From positions 1 through 64,000 of the forward strand of contig NZ_JAMHIV010000022.1 in the NCBI RefSeq assembly GCF_023897065.1: a DNA stretch of 64,000 nt, written 5' to 3'. Positions 47,101 to 53,976 of this stretch are shown here, piece after piece. Each line of letters opens with the position of its first letter. The first letter of the stretch is position 1. The stretch comes from Crossiella sp. SN42. Its GTDB lineage: Bacteria > Actinomycetota > Actinomycetes > Mycobacteriales > Pseudonocardiaceae. Made by a program: the position numbers and the translations under genes. The notes beneath the pieces were generated by a model that saw nothing but the letters and a program-made list of their open reading frames with translations, was not told the DNA's origin and did not search any database.

Positions 47101-48140
47101 TGCCCGGCTACATGGTCCCCGCCACGCTCACGGCGGTGCCCGAGGTGCCCATGACGACAAGCGGCAAGGTCGATCGCACGGCACTGGCACGCCAAGGCAC
47201 CCCGCCGCCCGGACCGGGGCGGACGGAGGTGTCCCCGGCGGTGAGCGAGGACCTGCTCAAAGCCTGGAAGTCGGTTCTCGGTGACGTCTCGTTCGGCCCG
47301 GACGACAGCTTCCTCGATCTCGGCGGCAACTCCTTCAGCCTCGTCCTGTTGCTGGAACAGCTGAACGTCGCATACCCCGGGGTGCTCGACGTGAGCGACT
47401 TGTTCGCCGAGCCCACCCTTGGCGGCCTGCAGGAACTCCTGCAGCGGAAGCTGGCGCGGCACGGGCAGGCTGGCTCCCTGCCCGAGGTCGGTGTGCGACT
47501 GCCCGAGTCCTGGTTCGCACCGGAGCGGGGCGCCGAGCGGGCCGACGGGACCGTCGAGGTCGTGCTGCCTGCCCGGGTCCGGGCCGCGCTGAACCGGGCG
47601 GGCGAGGGCGGTGAGCGCGCGGCGCAGGCGCTGGCCCATGCCGCGTTCGCCCTGACCGTCGGCAAGACGCTCTCCTGCGACGATGTCACGCTCTGCGTAG
47701 TGCTCGGGCGCGACCGGGCGGTCCCGGTTCGCCTCGATGTCCTCGGCCGGGCCGACCTGTCCGACCTGGTGGACGACTACCTGCGCCTGGTCGCTCTGCC
47801 GGGCGGCGAGGTGCACCTCGACCGGATCCGTCCCGGCCGCGGCGCCGGCGGCATGGTGACCATCGCCTGTGCGGACCGCCTGCGCGCCGGGGAGAGCGAC
47901 ATCCTCCGGCACGCCGACATCGTCCTGGGCACCGCCGTGACCGCGCAGTCTGCCGCCGTGGCTCTCGCGCACCGGCGCGAGATCGACCCCGGAGCCGCGC
48001 ACCGGCTGTTCGACAGCTACGTGCGGCTGCTGGGAGTCCTCGAATCCCCCACGGCCCCGGTCGGCTCCCACGCCCCACCCCACACATCCGGCGCCACACC
48101 GGGACACCTGCACGCATCGGCACGGAAGGACCAGACATGA
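38127..48140 (+). CDS. Hybrid PKS-NRPS: AT-ACP-KS-AT-ACP-AMT-C-A-PCP with truncated C-like tail
   Basis: 3337 residues. Domains: loading-type AT (about 85-385, GFSLGE, substrate motif FPAHS); ACP (Ser477); KS (540-965, Cys707 in DTACSSS, HGSGT, NLGH); AT (1055-1350, Ser1146 in GHSIGE, motif HPFHS, malonyl-like); ACP (Ser1472); class III PLP aminotransferase (about 1600-2060, Lys1891 in YGKLVGGGMPVG); condensation (from 2090, HHIIVDG 2216-2222); adenylation (TSGSTGRPKG near 2682); PCP (Ser3069, LGGNS). The last ~230 residues resemble only the C-lobe of a condensation domain, without HHxxxDG. The A-domain pocket residues read D-I-L-Q-V-G-V-I-W, close to glycine codes. Predicted action: load a starter, add malonyl, convert the beta-keto group to an amine, join to glycine. 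Codon 15 (38169) is TTA, so translation may need bldA. The gene ends by ATGA overlap with the free AT. Confidence 0.9.
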   Translation: MTAPWILSAPSSQALRDHADRLRRQIEDGVADPRDATGSLASARRAPAHRAVLLAHGDDWLEPLTAVAQGRPSARAVRGVAADEVHPVFVFPGQGTVFPGMGADLLDSSPVFVRQISDCAEALAPHVDWSLVDVMRADGPAPELHRPDVVEPMLFAIMVSLAGLWRWHGVEPGAVAGFSLGEIAAAYVAGALPLDEAARIAVLWSRAHVPLVGQGTMAMVGLTVAEAKDRFDARGADPCDAVDIAGVFAPRSVVIAGAGPVIARVVEDLRDEGTYAQKLSVDFPAHSPQVEQQREALLASLGRIVPRSTELPFYSSTTGGRLDTGELDAEYWYRNLRSPVMFEQAAQAALADGHRALVELSVHPVLIGPMREIVTATGGDVPVIGTLRRDQQGPARVVSSLAEAWVHGVPVDWERALPEPGHGTDPPAPVDPVVPGSGDLVEAIASCILNELENASPGGASDPALLGANLFDLGLDSVQLVSLQARLERRLGVRLESTCIIDHPEPAALVEEIRRTLTARNGAQTAPPRAVAAASPTSPSGPIAVIGMALRLPGGIGTRQQLWEALSEQIDVVEPVPDGRWAHSPLDTTEVTTTRGGYLRGIDLFDPTFFAISPSEAELMDPQQRLLLELTWEAFEDAGIDPYTAGAAGRVGTFVGIYNNDYRQVGQNLGYSHEAYTYTGNMANAAAGRISYTFGFEGPSMAIDTACSSSLYALHMGSRELKHGGCDLVVAAGVNLILSPEGHLSWSRLGALSPSGRCRSFDDGADGYIRSEGGVVVLLKRLADAEHDGDDVLAVLRGSAVSHNGRSGGFTVPSGIAQSRVIEEAMAEAGVGIEDVSYVEAHGSGTPIGDPQEINALARVFTGRTTKVGLGSVKSNLGHLESAAGMAALCKVVVSLQNERLPATLHFRSGNHLVDWDRVPVEVVAEEIPWEPSGGRRRAGISSFGISGTNAHIVVEEYKHRAEPRRAAPAPAIPRLLPVSANSDAALRTALRDLADWSAGTTADLDDIAHTLGRRRGLKHRKALVCATTDDLRAAAGVDLNKDPADVDHRAASPVFLFSGQGTQYPGMARELYGHAEVFRRELDELDREFRRAADISLLKVMFSEEAGEHFRSPLHTQPMIFAVGLALARYWKSWGITPAAVIGHSIGEYAAACFAGVMTRAQAVDLVVCRARVVADSSADGSMATLLCSPERARELLDGYPDVSLAAVNSSANVTVSGPAESLAAVLKAARGQRVFVERLDVSHPFHSARMVSAAERLHAQIHDRRFDDPSVTWISAQTARPVAAGAPIDAGHWSRHLVEPVLFRDAVASAVGSGLRTFVEIGATATLGGLVAQEFGDDVVVLPSLRKGRSDLRQLLGTAGRLWELGAELDPRHLAGAGRVVHDLPHTPFDRQRIWYRDRTGEGSAPMNTGVDGPPANGSVNVGATATDARRAVEEKAVGLVVTQVLSEVTGVATTALGRGVELFSLGVDSLMLVQVGKRIEKAFALDIPVTTFFQSLHTVGQLIDFVARNRPVEESSPEPNLPVAPSDTAVSVHQGSTAASGAPSGTGRTGPPGFGLEAVIHSQLALMRQQLQALSSTAPADGPAPQRRPSRTVRKVGSYNNNISLREDRLTARQQRFVDDFVTRYTARTAGSKKYARSHRQMLADWIASLNFDTSLKETAYPLVSARSRGAEFWDVDGNEYIDTGIGYGVHFFGHQPDFVMRAVRDQLEAGYELGPQNKVAGEVAELIHDMTGAERVTFCNTGTEAVMVSLRLARAVSGRDKIVRFTDSYHGSSDGVLAESDGTGSVPLTIGIPPAMIENTLVLSYGAEDSLDRIRQHGEELAAVLVEPVQSRNPGLQPAGFLRELRRICTEHGIALIFDEMIVGFRVELGGAQSYFGVESDMSLYGKLVGGGMPVGIVAGRSKYLDAVDGGAFSDADDSRPAVPTTFFAGTFCKHPLTMAACRAVLTNLKEGGAERLARLNRFTDDFVQRANDYFDRDDVPIRLSHFASMYKYETVAPRDVVTMTLTANLFFKLLAHHGVYVWERRSGYFSLAHTEEHKDRILEAFRVAVQAIRAGGFDFRRARSAGRTGDGATGARRVPAATPQPPGLMALSAEEKRVYVLSRMRGGNAAYQVPARLRFDGPLDPAQVDAAFRAVARRHPKLRCRYEIDSTDVICRVQPDVEPEFHLFDGASAEEVAAVMNAPLELSRAPLWRYGIVVGEDGTHDLVVSFHHIIVDGRALELIIDELADHLTHGRLTSTGEPADYAEHVRRRSELPGGAGYEDHRRWWLGEFETLPSPLSVPTDAPLPVVNDFNGRHFYAEIDREVHEAAKAVIRRHRTTPFVFYLSLWSVLLAKTGGETDLCVGVPLDQRILGPFDGTVGMFAQSLPLRLRPTPETRLSDFLRQVRDTSVAAIEHSHYSYDALIEELELERDYGRNALFDTMFIYTNARKRARRFGALTGTTVDFGMRGSMLAMTLELVERDGGLFVDLNHSDVYGEQRIADLMDMYRALLARAVEDPDRKIGEIPLVEEATAERLLSWGAGPSVPDVPRLGELFDRAFATHARRPAIRFRGEETTYAQLAERAGRLAARLRDSGVGKGDLVALLLPRSPDLVAAMLAVHRVGAAWLPLEVTNPPERLRSMIKTAAPAKVLCAPGIAETLELGAMTMTIGEEDLPDAAAPAPESDKPEDLAYVIFTSGSTGRPKGVTVTNRALANFLWGMPRALGWAENATVACLTTPSFDIHLLETLMTLVTGGTVVLADEADTRTPAAIAEFVDGNGVRYLQMTPSRLRMLCADPDAARVALEPLDKLVVGGEAFPEDLLPDLWARSSCQVFNVYGPTETCIWSSVKELTRDASVSIGTPISNTTFYVLDGDLQLVPEGAVGDLWIGGHGVSPGYLHRPELSREVFRENPFGEGRIYRSGDRARWRDGEVHCLGRVDNQVKVRGYRIELEEIELAITGHELVAGAGAVVDEISPGNRVIRGFYAVRGDADLNPQSLKDFLSRTLPGYMVPATLTAVPEVPMTTSGKVDRTALARQGTPPPGPGRTEVSPAVSEDLLKAWKSVLGDVSFGPDDSFLDLGGNSFSLVLLLEQLNVAYPGVLDVSDLFAEPTLGGLQELLQRKLARHGQAGSLPEVGVRLPESWFAPERGAERADGTVEVVLPARVRAALNRAGEGGERAAQALAHAAFALTVGKTLSCDDVTLCVVLGRDRAVPVRLDVLGRADLSDLVDDYLRLVALPGGEVHLDRIRPGRGAGGMVTIACADRLRAGESDILRHADIVLGTAVTAQSAAVALAHRREIDPGAAHRLFDSYVRLLGVLESPTAPVGSHAPPHTSGATPGHLHASARKDQT

Positions 48141-49378
48141 CCGACCTCGCGCTCGTGTTCCCCGGCCAGGGATCCCAGTTCTCCGGGATGGGCCGCCGCT
48201 GGTTCGAGTCGGAGAGCAGCGTGCGGGAACGTTTCGCGCAGGCGTCCGACCTCGTGGGCTACTCCCTCGCCGACCTCTGTTTCACCGAGTCCCCGGCCGA
48301 GCTCACCCGGTCCCGGCACGCGCAGATGTCGTTGCTGGTCCTGAGCTTCGCGATGTACGAGGTGCTCGGCCGGGACCGGCAGCTGCCGGTCTCCTACCTG
48401 GCCGGGCACAGCCTGGGTGAGATCACCGCGCTGCTCGCGGCAGGAGCAGTGGGCTTCGAGGACGCGGTGCGCCTGGTCAAGGTCCGCGGCGAGGCCATGG
48501 AGTCATGCACGGCTGCCGCCGACACCGGGATGATCGCCGCGCTCCGGATGCCGGTGGCCGAGGTCGAGAGGTGCGTCGAGGAGTTCAACTCCGGCGGCCG
48601 CACGGTGCAGGTGTCCAACTACAACGCCGAGCGGCAAACCGTCCTGTCCGGGACGCTCGCGGACCTGCAAGGGATCACCACCCTGCTGGAGGACCGGGGC
48701 GGCAGGGTTGCCACGCTCAACGTCGCAGGCGCCTTCCACAGCGTGTTCATGGCCGATGCCGTGCCCGCCTACGTGGCGGAGATCGAGAAGATCGAGTTCA
48801 CACGGCCGGGTGTCCCAGTTTGCAGCACCGTCACCGGCCGGCTGTACGAGAGCGCACAGGAGATCAGGGACGCCCTCGCCGTCCAGCTCACCAGCCCGGT
48901 CCGGTGGGACGCCGTGGTGTCCACGCTCACCGCCCGAGGGGTGACACTGTGGATCGAGGTGGGGCCGAAGAACGTGCTCACCAGAATGATCACCGGTGCC
49001 GGGGCGGTGGCCCACAGCCTCGACGAGGACACCGACGGAGCCCACAAGGCGCTCGAGCGGGCTATCGAGGAGCGGAGGAACCGTCCCGGTCTCGTCGGGC
49101 TGTGCCTCGGCGCGGCCGCCGCGACCCGGAACAGGAACTTCGACGACGACGAGTACGCCGCCGGTGTGATCACGCCCTACCGCCGACTCCAGCAGTTGTC
49201 CTCGACCGAGGAGGACGAGCTCACCGGCGAGCAGCGGCGGGAAGCCCTTGACCTCCTGCGCGGGATCATGCGGACAAAGGGCGTGCCGGAGGCCGAGCAG
49301 CAGGAGCGGATCGCGTCGATCCTGCGGCGCGCCGGTGACACTGAACTGTTCGTGCCGATCCGGGCGACCGGGTCATGA
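48137..49378 (+). CDS. Free-standing acyltransferase (trans-AT)
   Basis: 413 residues with one AT domain: FPGQGSQFSGMGRRWF, active Ser92 in AGHSLGEITAL, and AGAFHS in the substrate region, nearest to malonyl-type. A C-terminal extension of ~100 residues (GLCLGAAAATRNRNFDDDEY onward, including AAGVITPYRRLQQL) is typical of trans-ATs of AT-less PKSs. It should load the three following proteins, which have no AT. In zwittermicin biosynthesis a discrete AT uses hydroxymalonyl-ACP, so that substrate is possible here. ATGA overlaps couple it to the genes on both sides. Confidence 0.88.
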   Translation: MTDLALVFPGQGSQFSGMGRRWFESESSVRERFAQASDLVGYSLADLCFTESPAELTRSRHAQMSLLVLSFAMYEVLGRDRQLPVSYLAGHSLGEITALLAAGAVGFEDAVRLVKVRGEAMESCTAAADTGMIAALRMPVAEVERCVEEFNSGGRTVQVSNYNAERQTVLSGTLADLQGITTLLEDRGGRVATLNVAGAFHSVFMADAVPAYVAEIEKIEFTRPGVPVCSTVTGRLYESAQEIRDALAVQLTSPVRWDAVVSTLTARGVTLWIEVGPKNVLTRMITGAGAVAHSLDEDTDGAHKALERAIEERRNRPGLVGLCLGAAAATRNRNFDDDEYAAGVITPYRRLQQLSSTEEDELTGEQRREALDLLRGIMRTKGVPEAEQQERIASILRRAGDTELFVPIRATGS

Positions 49379-52300
49379 ACCCGCTGCTGGCCATCGGTGA
49401 CCTGGACCTGGCGGAACTTCCCGAGGCCGCCGACGTGCGGATCGCCCGATCCGACCCAGGACGCGGTGACGTCCCGGTCGCGATCATCGGGATGAGCGGG
49501 CGGGTGGGCGAGGCCGTGGACCTCGAGGAGTTCTGGCAGATGACGGTCCGCGGCGAACGGGGCCGGCGTGACCTGTCCGAGGAGCGACGCGCCGACGTCG
49601 ACGCCTACCTGGCCGCGCGCGGGGCGCCGTCGCGGCCCTCGCGGGAACGCTACTGGGGCGGCACCCGGCTGCCCTCCGTGGCGGAGTTCGACTACCCGTT
49701 CTTCTCGATGTCCCGCCAGGAGGCACGGGCCCTCGACCCGAACCAGCGGATCTTCCTGGAGACCGCGTGGGCCGCGCTCGAGGACGCCGGCCACCTCAAC
49801 GCCGAGATCCGGGGCCAGCAGGTGGGGGTCTACGTGGGCATGTCGACCGACTTCGGCGACGACTACCGGACGATGATCCAGGCAATCGCCCCCGACGCCC
49901 CGGAGATCTCCGTCGCCGGGAACGTCAAGTCGATCATCGGCAGCAGGATCGCCTACCTGCTGAACCTGCGAGGACCGTCGATGCTCATCGACACGGCGTG
50001 CTCGTCCGGTCTGGTCGCCGCCTACACGGCCTGCCGCGCGATCCAGCGCGGGGACTGCACGATGGCGCTCGTCGGCGCTGTGAACTGCGACCTGCTCCCG
50101 GTCGTGGCCGACAGTTCCGGCATCGGCATCAAGGACATCCAGGGCACCTCGTCCCGGGATGGCCACACGCGGACCTTCGACCGCAGGAGTGACGGCACGA
50201 GCCCGGCTGAGGGCTGCATCGTCCTCGTGCTGAAGGCGCTCGACCGGGCGCAGCGCGACGGCGACACCATCCGCGCGGTCATCCTCGGCGGCGCGATCAA
50301 CCAGGACGGCGCCTCCAACGGTATAACCGCCCCCAACGCGCAAGCGCAGGCCGACCTGATCGACTCGGCACTCGCCGACGCGGGCGTCCGGGCGGATCAG
50401 ATCAGCTTCATCGAGGCACACGGCACGGCGACCCGCCTCGGCGATCCGGTCGAGATCGGCGGGATCGAGCGGGCCTTTGCCCGGCACACCTCCCGGAAGC
50501 AGTTCTGCGGCATCGGCACCGTGAAGACCAACATCGGCCACATGGACAACGCGTCCGGCCTGGCGGGGCTGGCCAAGCTCGTGCTGTCGATGCGACACCG
50601 GACCCTGCCGGCGAGTCTCGGATTCGACGAGCCCAACCCGAACATCGTGTTCCCGCTGTCACCGGTCTACGTCAACGACCGCACGGTGCCGTGGGGCGAC
50701 GACCGGACCGAGACCCTGTACGCGGGCATCAACAGCTTCGGCCTGAGCGGGACGAACTGCCATCTCGTCGTGCGCAGTGCCGACCCGGTCCCCGAGCCGG
50801 AGCGGGTGGCTGCTCCGGCCCCGGTGCTGCTCCCGCTGAGCGCGCCGGACACCGCGGGCCTGAAACGGCTCGTGGCGCGTTACCTAGCGTTCTTGAGCGC
50901 GAACGAGGTGGATCTGGCCGACCTCGGCTTCACCGCGTCGACCGGGCGCCTGCACCACCGGGCACGTGTCGCGTTCGTGTTCGAGGAGCGGCAGGAGCTG
51001 CTCGCGCTTCTCGCGCGTCACCTCGAGGATGGCCCCGGCACGGCACCGAACGGGGACCTCACCGCCGGGGAGTTCCGACTCGTGGTCGGTGGCGGCGAGC
51101 CGCGTGACCCGCGTGATCTCACCCCCGAGGAGCAGAAGCGGTTAAGCCGCGAGGCGGCGCTGCTGCTCGACGGGACACTCGCTCGTGACGGCTTGCGACG
51201 GCTCGCCTCACTTTATGTCCGCGGCGCCGACATCGACTGGCGGGCTGCGGCGCGGGGCGAGCGCCGTATCCCGCTGCCGACCTACCCGTTCGAGCCGTTG
51301 CGGTGCTGGATCAAGGCCGACGGTCCGACTCCCCGCGGCGGGCCGGCCGCCGGCGCCCACCTGGTGCGGACGCTGGACCGGGACATCGCCGTGTGCCGGC
51401 TCTCCCCGCACCGGTTCTGGGAGCTGGCCGAGCATCGCATCGACGGGCTCAGCGTGCTCCCCGGTACCGGACTGGTGGAGATGATCGTGCAGGTCGCCAG
51501 GCGGCTGGGCCATACCGGCTCCGCGATGACGCTGCGGAGGGTGCAGTTCGCCGCGCCGCTCGCGGTTGACGACGGTGCGGAAGCCGAGGTCCACGTCATC
51601 ATCGGGGCCGGGGCCGGTCCGGGGACCGCCGAGGTCACCGTCGCCGCCCAGAGCACGGACGGGATCTGGGTGCGCCACGCCACCGCGGAACTCGTCACGG
51701 AGATCGCCGCAGCGGCGGCCGGACCGATCGATCCGGACGGCCTGCGGCGCCGGTTGACTCGCGAGCTGGGCTACGACGACCAGCTCGACCGGTCCAAGGG
51801 GCTGACCCTCGGCGAGCGCTGGACCGGGAGTCTGCGCGGCGGCTGGGCGGATCGTGAGCTGACCGAGATGCTCTACGAGCTCGAGTTGCCGGTGCGGTTC
51901 CGCGACGAGATCGACGACTACGCCCTGCACCCGGCACTGCTCGACACGCTGATCAACGCACCCAGCAACCTCTACGACGAGGACCGGCTCTACCTGCCGC
52001 TGTCCTACGGCCGGCTGACGATTCACGGCCCGTTGCCAGCCCACGTCCTGGCGCACTTCCGGAAACGGCCCGCCTCGGTCGAGGGTCGGCTGTACGCGTT
52101 CGACGTGACGGTCGCCGACCCCACCGGTCGGGTCGTGCTGACGGTGGAGAACTACTGCATCAAGTCGGCGGTCGACCTCGACCTGGGCGGTGCCGGCGGC
52201 TACGGGTACGTGCAGGCCTATCAGTTGACCGACCCGCCAGTCGACGCCGGCGCCGGCCGGGGTGGCACCGTCCTGCTCTGTGGCGGCTTCGGTCCGATGC

Positions 52301-53940
52301 TTGCCACCCTCACCAGCGAGATCCGGGCGGCGGGCTACGACTTTCTGCACGTGGCCGACGCCGCTGACGACCAGCTCGGCGAGGGCCGTGAATTCGCCTT
52401 CGGGATTCTCGCTGGCATTCCGGATGACTCCGTCGCACCGCTGGCAGAGCGGGTGGTCGAGCCCGTCGACAGGACTGTCGCGCTCGTGCAGTTCCTCGCC
52501 GCCCGCCGTCCGGAACTCGCCGGTGGCCTGGTGGTCCTGACCCACACCGCGCTCGCGGTCACCGGCGAGGAGCCCGCACCTGATCCGGGGCAGGCCGGCG
52601 TGCTCGGCCTGATGCGCGTCGCCGGCCTTGAACACCGGGCGCTGGGCATCCGCTGCGTCGATATCGACGAACGCACTCCGCCGAGGGTCCTGATCGACGA
52701 GGCGCGCGGCCTCGACCGACCGGCGTTGCTGTTCTACCGGGACGCGCGGCCGTACGAGCCGGTGATCGAGCGGCGCGGGATTTCGATGCGGGACGGGACG
52801 CGCGGTCCGGTCCCGCCTGACGGGCTCACCGTCGTCTCCGGCGGTACGGGCGGGCTGGGCACCGCCGTGGCGCAGGACCTGGCCCGGCAGGGGTTCCGGC
52901 GCATCGTCCTGCTGGGCTCGGAGCGGGAGGGCGTCGCGCCCGGCCCCGGATCAGGGCCGGAGGGCGACCCCGCCGTCACCGAGGTCGTCCGGCTGGACAT
53001 GGCGGACCCGCGGGCGGTCGAGCGCGCCGTCGTCGACCTGAGGGAGCGGTACGGCCGGATCAGCGGGGTGCTGCACCTGGCCGGTCGGCCGGGGATCGGG
53101 TTCCTGCACACCAAGAGCATTGACGAGTTCATGGCCGTGTACCGCCCGAAGGCGGTCGGCGGGGTCGCTCTCCACGAGGCCACCCTGGGTGACGACCTGG
53201 ACTTCTTCGTGGCGTTCTCCAGCATCTCCGGGCTCCTGCTGAACCAGGGCCAGTCCGACTACACCGCCGCGAACCTGGTGCTCGACAGCCTGGCCCAGTA
53301 CCGCAGGGCCCGGAGCCTGCCCGCGCTGAGCATCCAGTGGCCCGCGTGGCGGGAGACCGGGATGGCCGCGCGCCTGCACGCCGTGGACGAGGACGAGCTC
53401 TTCCCGCCGGTCGGCCCGAGCGAGGGGACCGGGCTGCTCCGGGCACTCATGGCTGAGCGTGACCACCCGCCGGTCGTCATGCCAGGCCGGAGACGTGCGG
53501 TGACGGCGGCGGCCACCGCGCGGGCGAGCCGCACGACCGACGCCGCCGGCGCGCCGGCCGTCGCGCTCTACGGGCTGGATGGCGTCGGCGCAGTCGAGCA
53601 GGCCGTCGCCGAGATCTGGGCGCGGACGCTCGATGTCACGGAACTGGACGCCCACGACAAGTTCGACGACCTCGGCGGCAACTCTCTGCTGGCCTCGCAG
53701 ATGTTGAGGCATTACGACGAGCGTTTTCCGGACCTCATGGACATCACCGACCTGTTCCGGTTCACCACGATCGCCGATCAGGCGGCGTGCGTCGCCTCCC
53801 GGCTCGGCGCCGAGAGCACCGGTGCGGCCGGTGCGCCGGCACGAGCGACCGACATGGCCGGTGCGGACGACATCGACCGGCTGCTGGACATGGTGGAGCA
53901 AGGCGAGATCACGGTGGAGGAGTCCCGTGGCCTGCTGTAA
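49375..53940 (+). CDS. Trans-AT PKS module: KS-DH-KR-ACP
   Basis: 1521 residues. KS (about 38-465, Cys209 in DTACSSG, IEAHGTAT, TNIGHMDN), then a KS-flanking linker with no AT. DH has His687 in EHRIDGLSVLPGT (HxxxGxxxxP intact) and HPALLDTLI. KR has VSGGTGGLG near 1153, FSSIS and SDYTAANL, so YxxxN is intact. ACP Ser1437 is in LGGNSL. The C-terminal IDRLLDMVEQGEITVEES resembles docking/linker helices of trans-AT systems. The module should extend by two carbons, reduce and dehydrate to an enoyl unit. Leu codon at 51142-51144 is TTA. Gap to the next gene is 36 bp. Confidence 0.9.
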   Translation: MNPLLAIGDLDLAELPEAADVRIARSDPGRGDVPVAIIGMSGRVGEAVDLEEFWQMTVRGERGRRDLSEERRADVDAYLAARGAPSRPSRERYWGGTRLPSVAEFDYPFFSMSRQEARALDPNQRIFLETAWAALEDAGHLNAEIRGQQVGVYVGMSTDFGDDYRTMIQAIAPDAPEISVAGNVKSIIGSRIAYLLNLRGPSMLIDTACSSGLVAAYTACRAIQRGDCTMALVGAVNCDLLPVVADSSGIGIKDIQGTSSRDGHTRTFDRRSDGTSPAEGCIVLVLKALDRAQRDGDTIRAVILGGAINQDGASNGITAPNAQAQADLIDSALADAGVRADQISFIEAHGTATRLGDPVEIGGIERAFARHTSRKQFCGIGTVKTNIGHMDNASGLAGLAKLVLSMRHRTLPASLGFDEPNPNIVFPLSPVYVNDRTVPWGDDRTETLYAGINSFGLSGTNCHLVVRSADPVPEPERVAAPAPVLLPLSAPDTAGLKRLVARYLAFLSANEVDLADLGFTASTGRLHHRARVAFVFEERQELLALLARHLEDGPGTAPNGDLTAGEFRLVVGGGEPRDPRDLTPEEQKRLSREAALLLDGTLARDGLRRLASLYVRGADIDWRAAARGERRIPLPTYPFEPLRCWIKADGPTPRGGPAAGAHLVRTLDRDIAVCRLSPHRFWELAEHRIDGLSVLPGTGLVEMIVQVARRLGHTGSAMTLRRVQFAAPLAVDDGAEAEVHVIIGAGAGPGTAEVTVAAQSTDGIWVRHATAELVTEIAAAAAGPIDPDGLRRRLTRELGYDDQLDRSKGLTLGERWTGSLRGGWADRELTEMLYELELPVRFRDEIDDYALHPALLDTLINAPSNLYDEDRLYLPLSYGRLTIHGPLPAHVLAHFRKRPASVEGRLYAFDVTVADPTGRVVLTVENYCIKSAVDLDLGGAGGYGYVQAYQLTDPPVDAGAGRGGTVLLCGGFGPMLATLTSEIRAAGYDFLHVADAADDQLGEGREFAFGILAGIPDDSVAPLAERVVEPVDRTVALVQFLAARRPELAGGLVVLTHTALAVTGEEPAPDPGQAGVLGLMRVAGLEHRALGIRCVDIDERTPPRVLIDEARGLDRPALLFYRDARPYEPVIERRGISMRDGTRGPVPPDGLTVVSGGTGGLGTAVAQDLARQGFRRIVLLGSEREGVAPGPGSGPEGDPAVTEVVRLDMADPRAVERAVVDLRERYGRISGVLHLAGRPGIGFLHTKSIDEFMAVYRPKAVGGVALHEATLGDDLDFFVAFSSISGLLLNQGQSDYTAANLVLDSLAQYRRARSLPALSIQWPAWRETGMAARLHAVDEDELFPPVGPSEGTGLLRALMAERDHPPVVMPGRRRAVTAAATARASRTTDAAGAPAVALYGLDGVGAVEQAVAEIWARTLDVTELDAHDKFDDLGGNSLLASQMLRHYDERFPDLMDITDLFRFTTIADQAACVASRLGAESTGAAGAPARATDMAGADDIDRLLDMVEQGEITVEESRGLL

Positions 53941-53976
53941 CGGAATCGGGTCGTTTCGACAGAATCGGGATGCCAG

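Noticed and set aside
52210-52790. Possible enoylreductase between DH and KR of the first KS-DH-KR protein
   Set aside because: The stretch has the features of the KR structural subdomain and lacks the NADPH-binding motif of ER domains.
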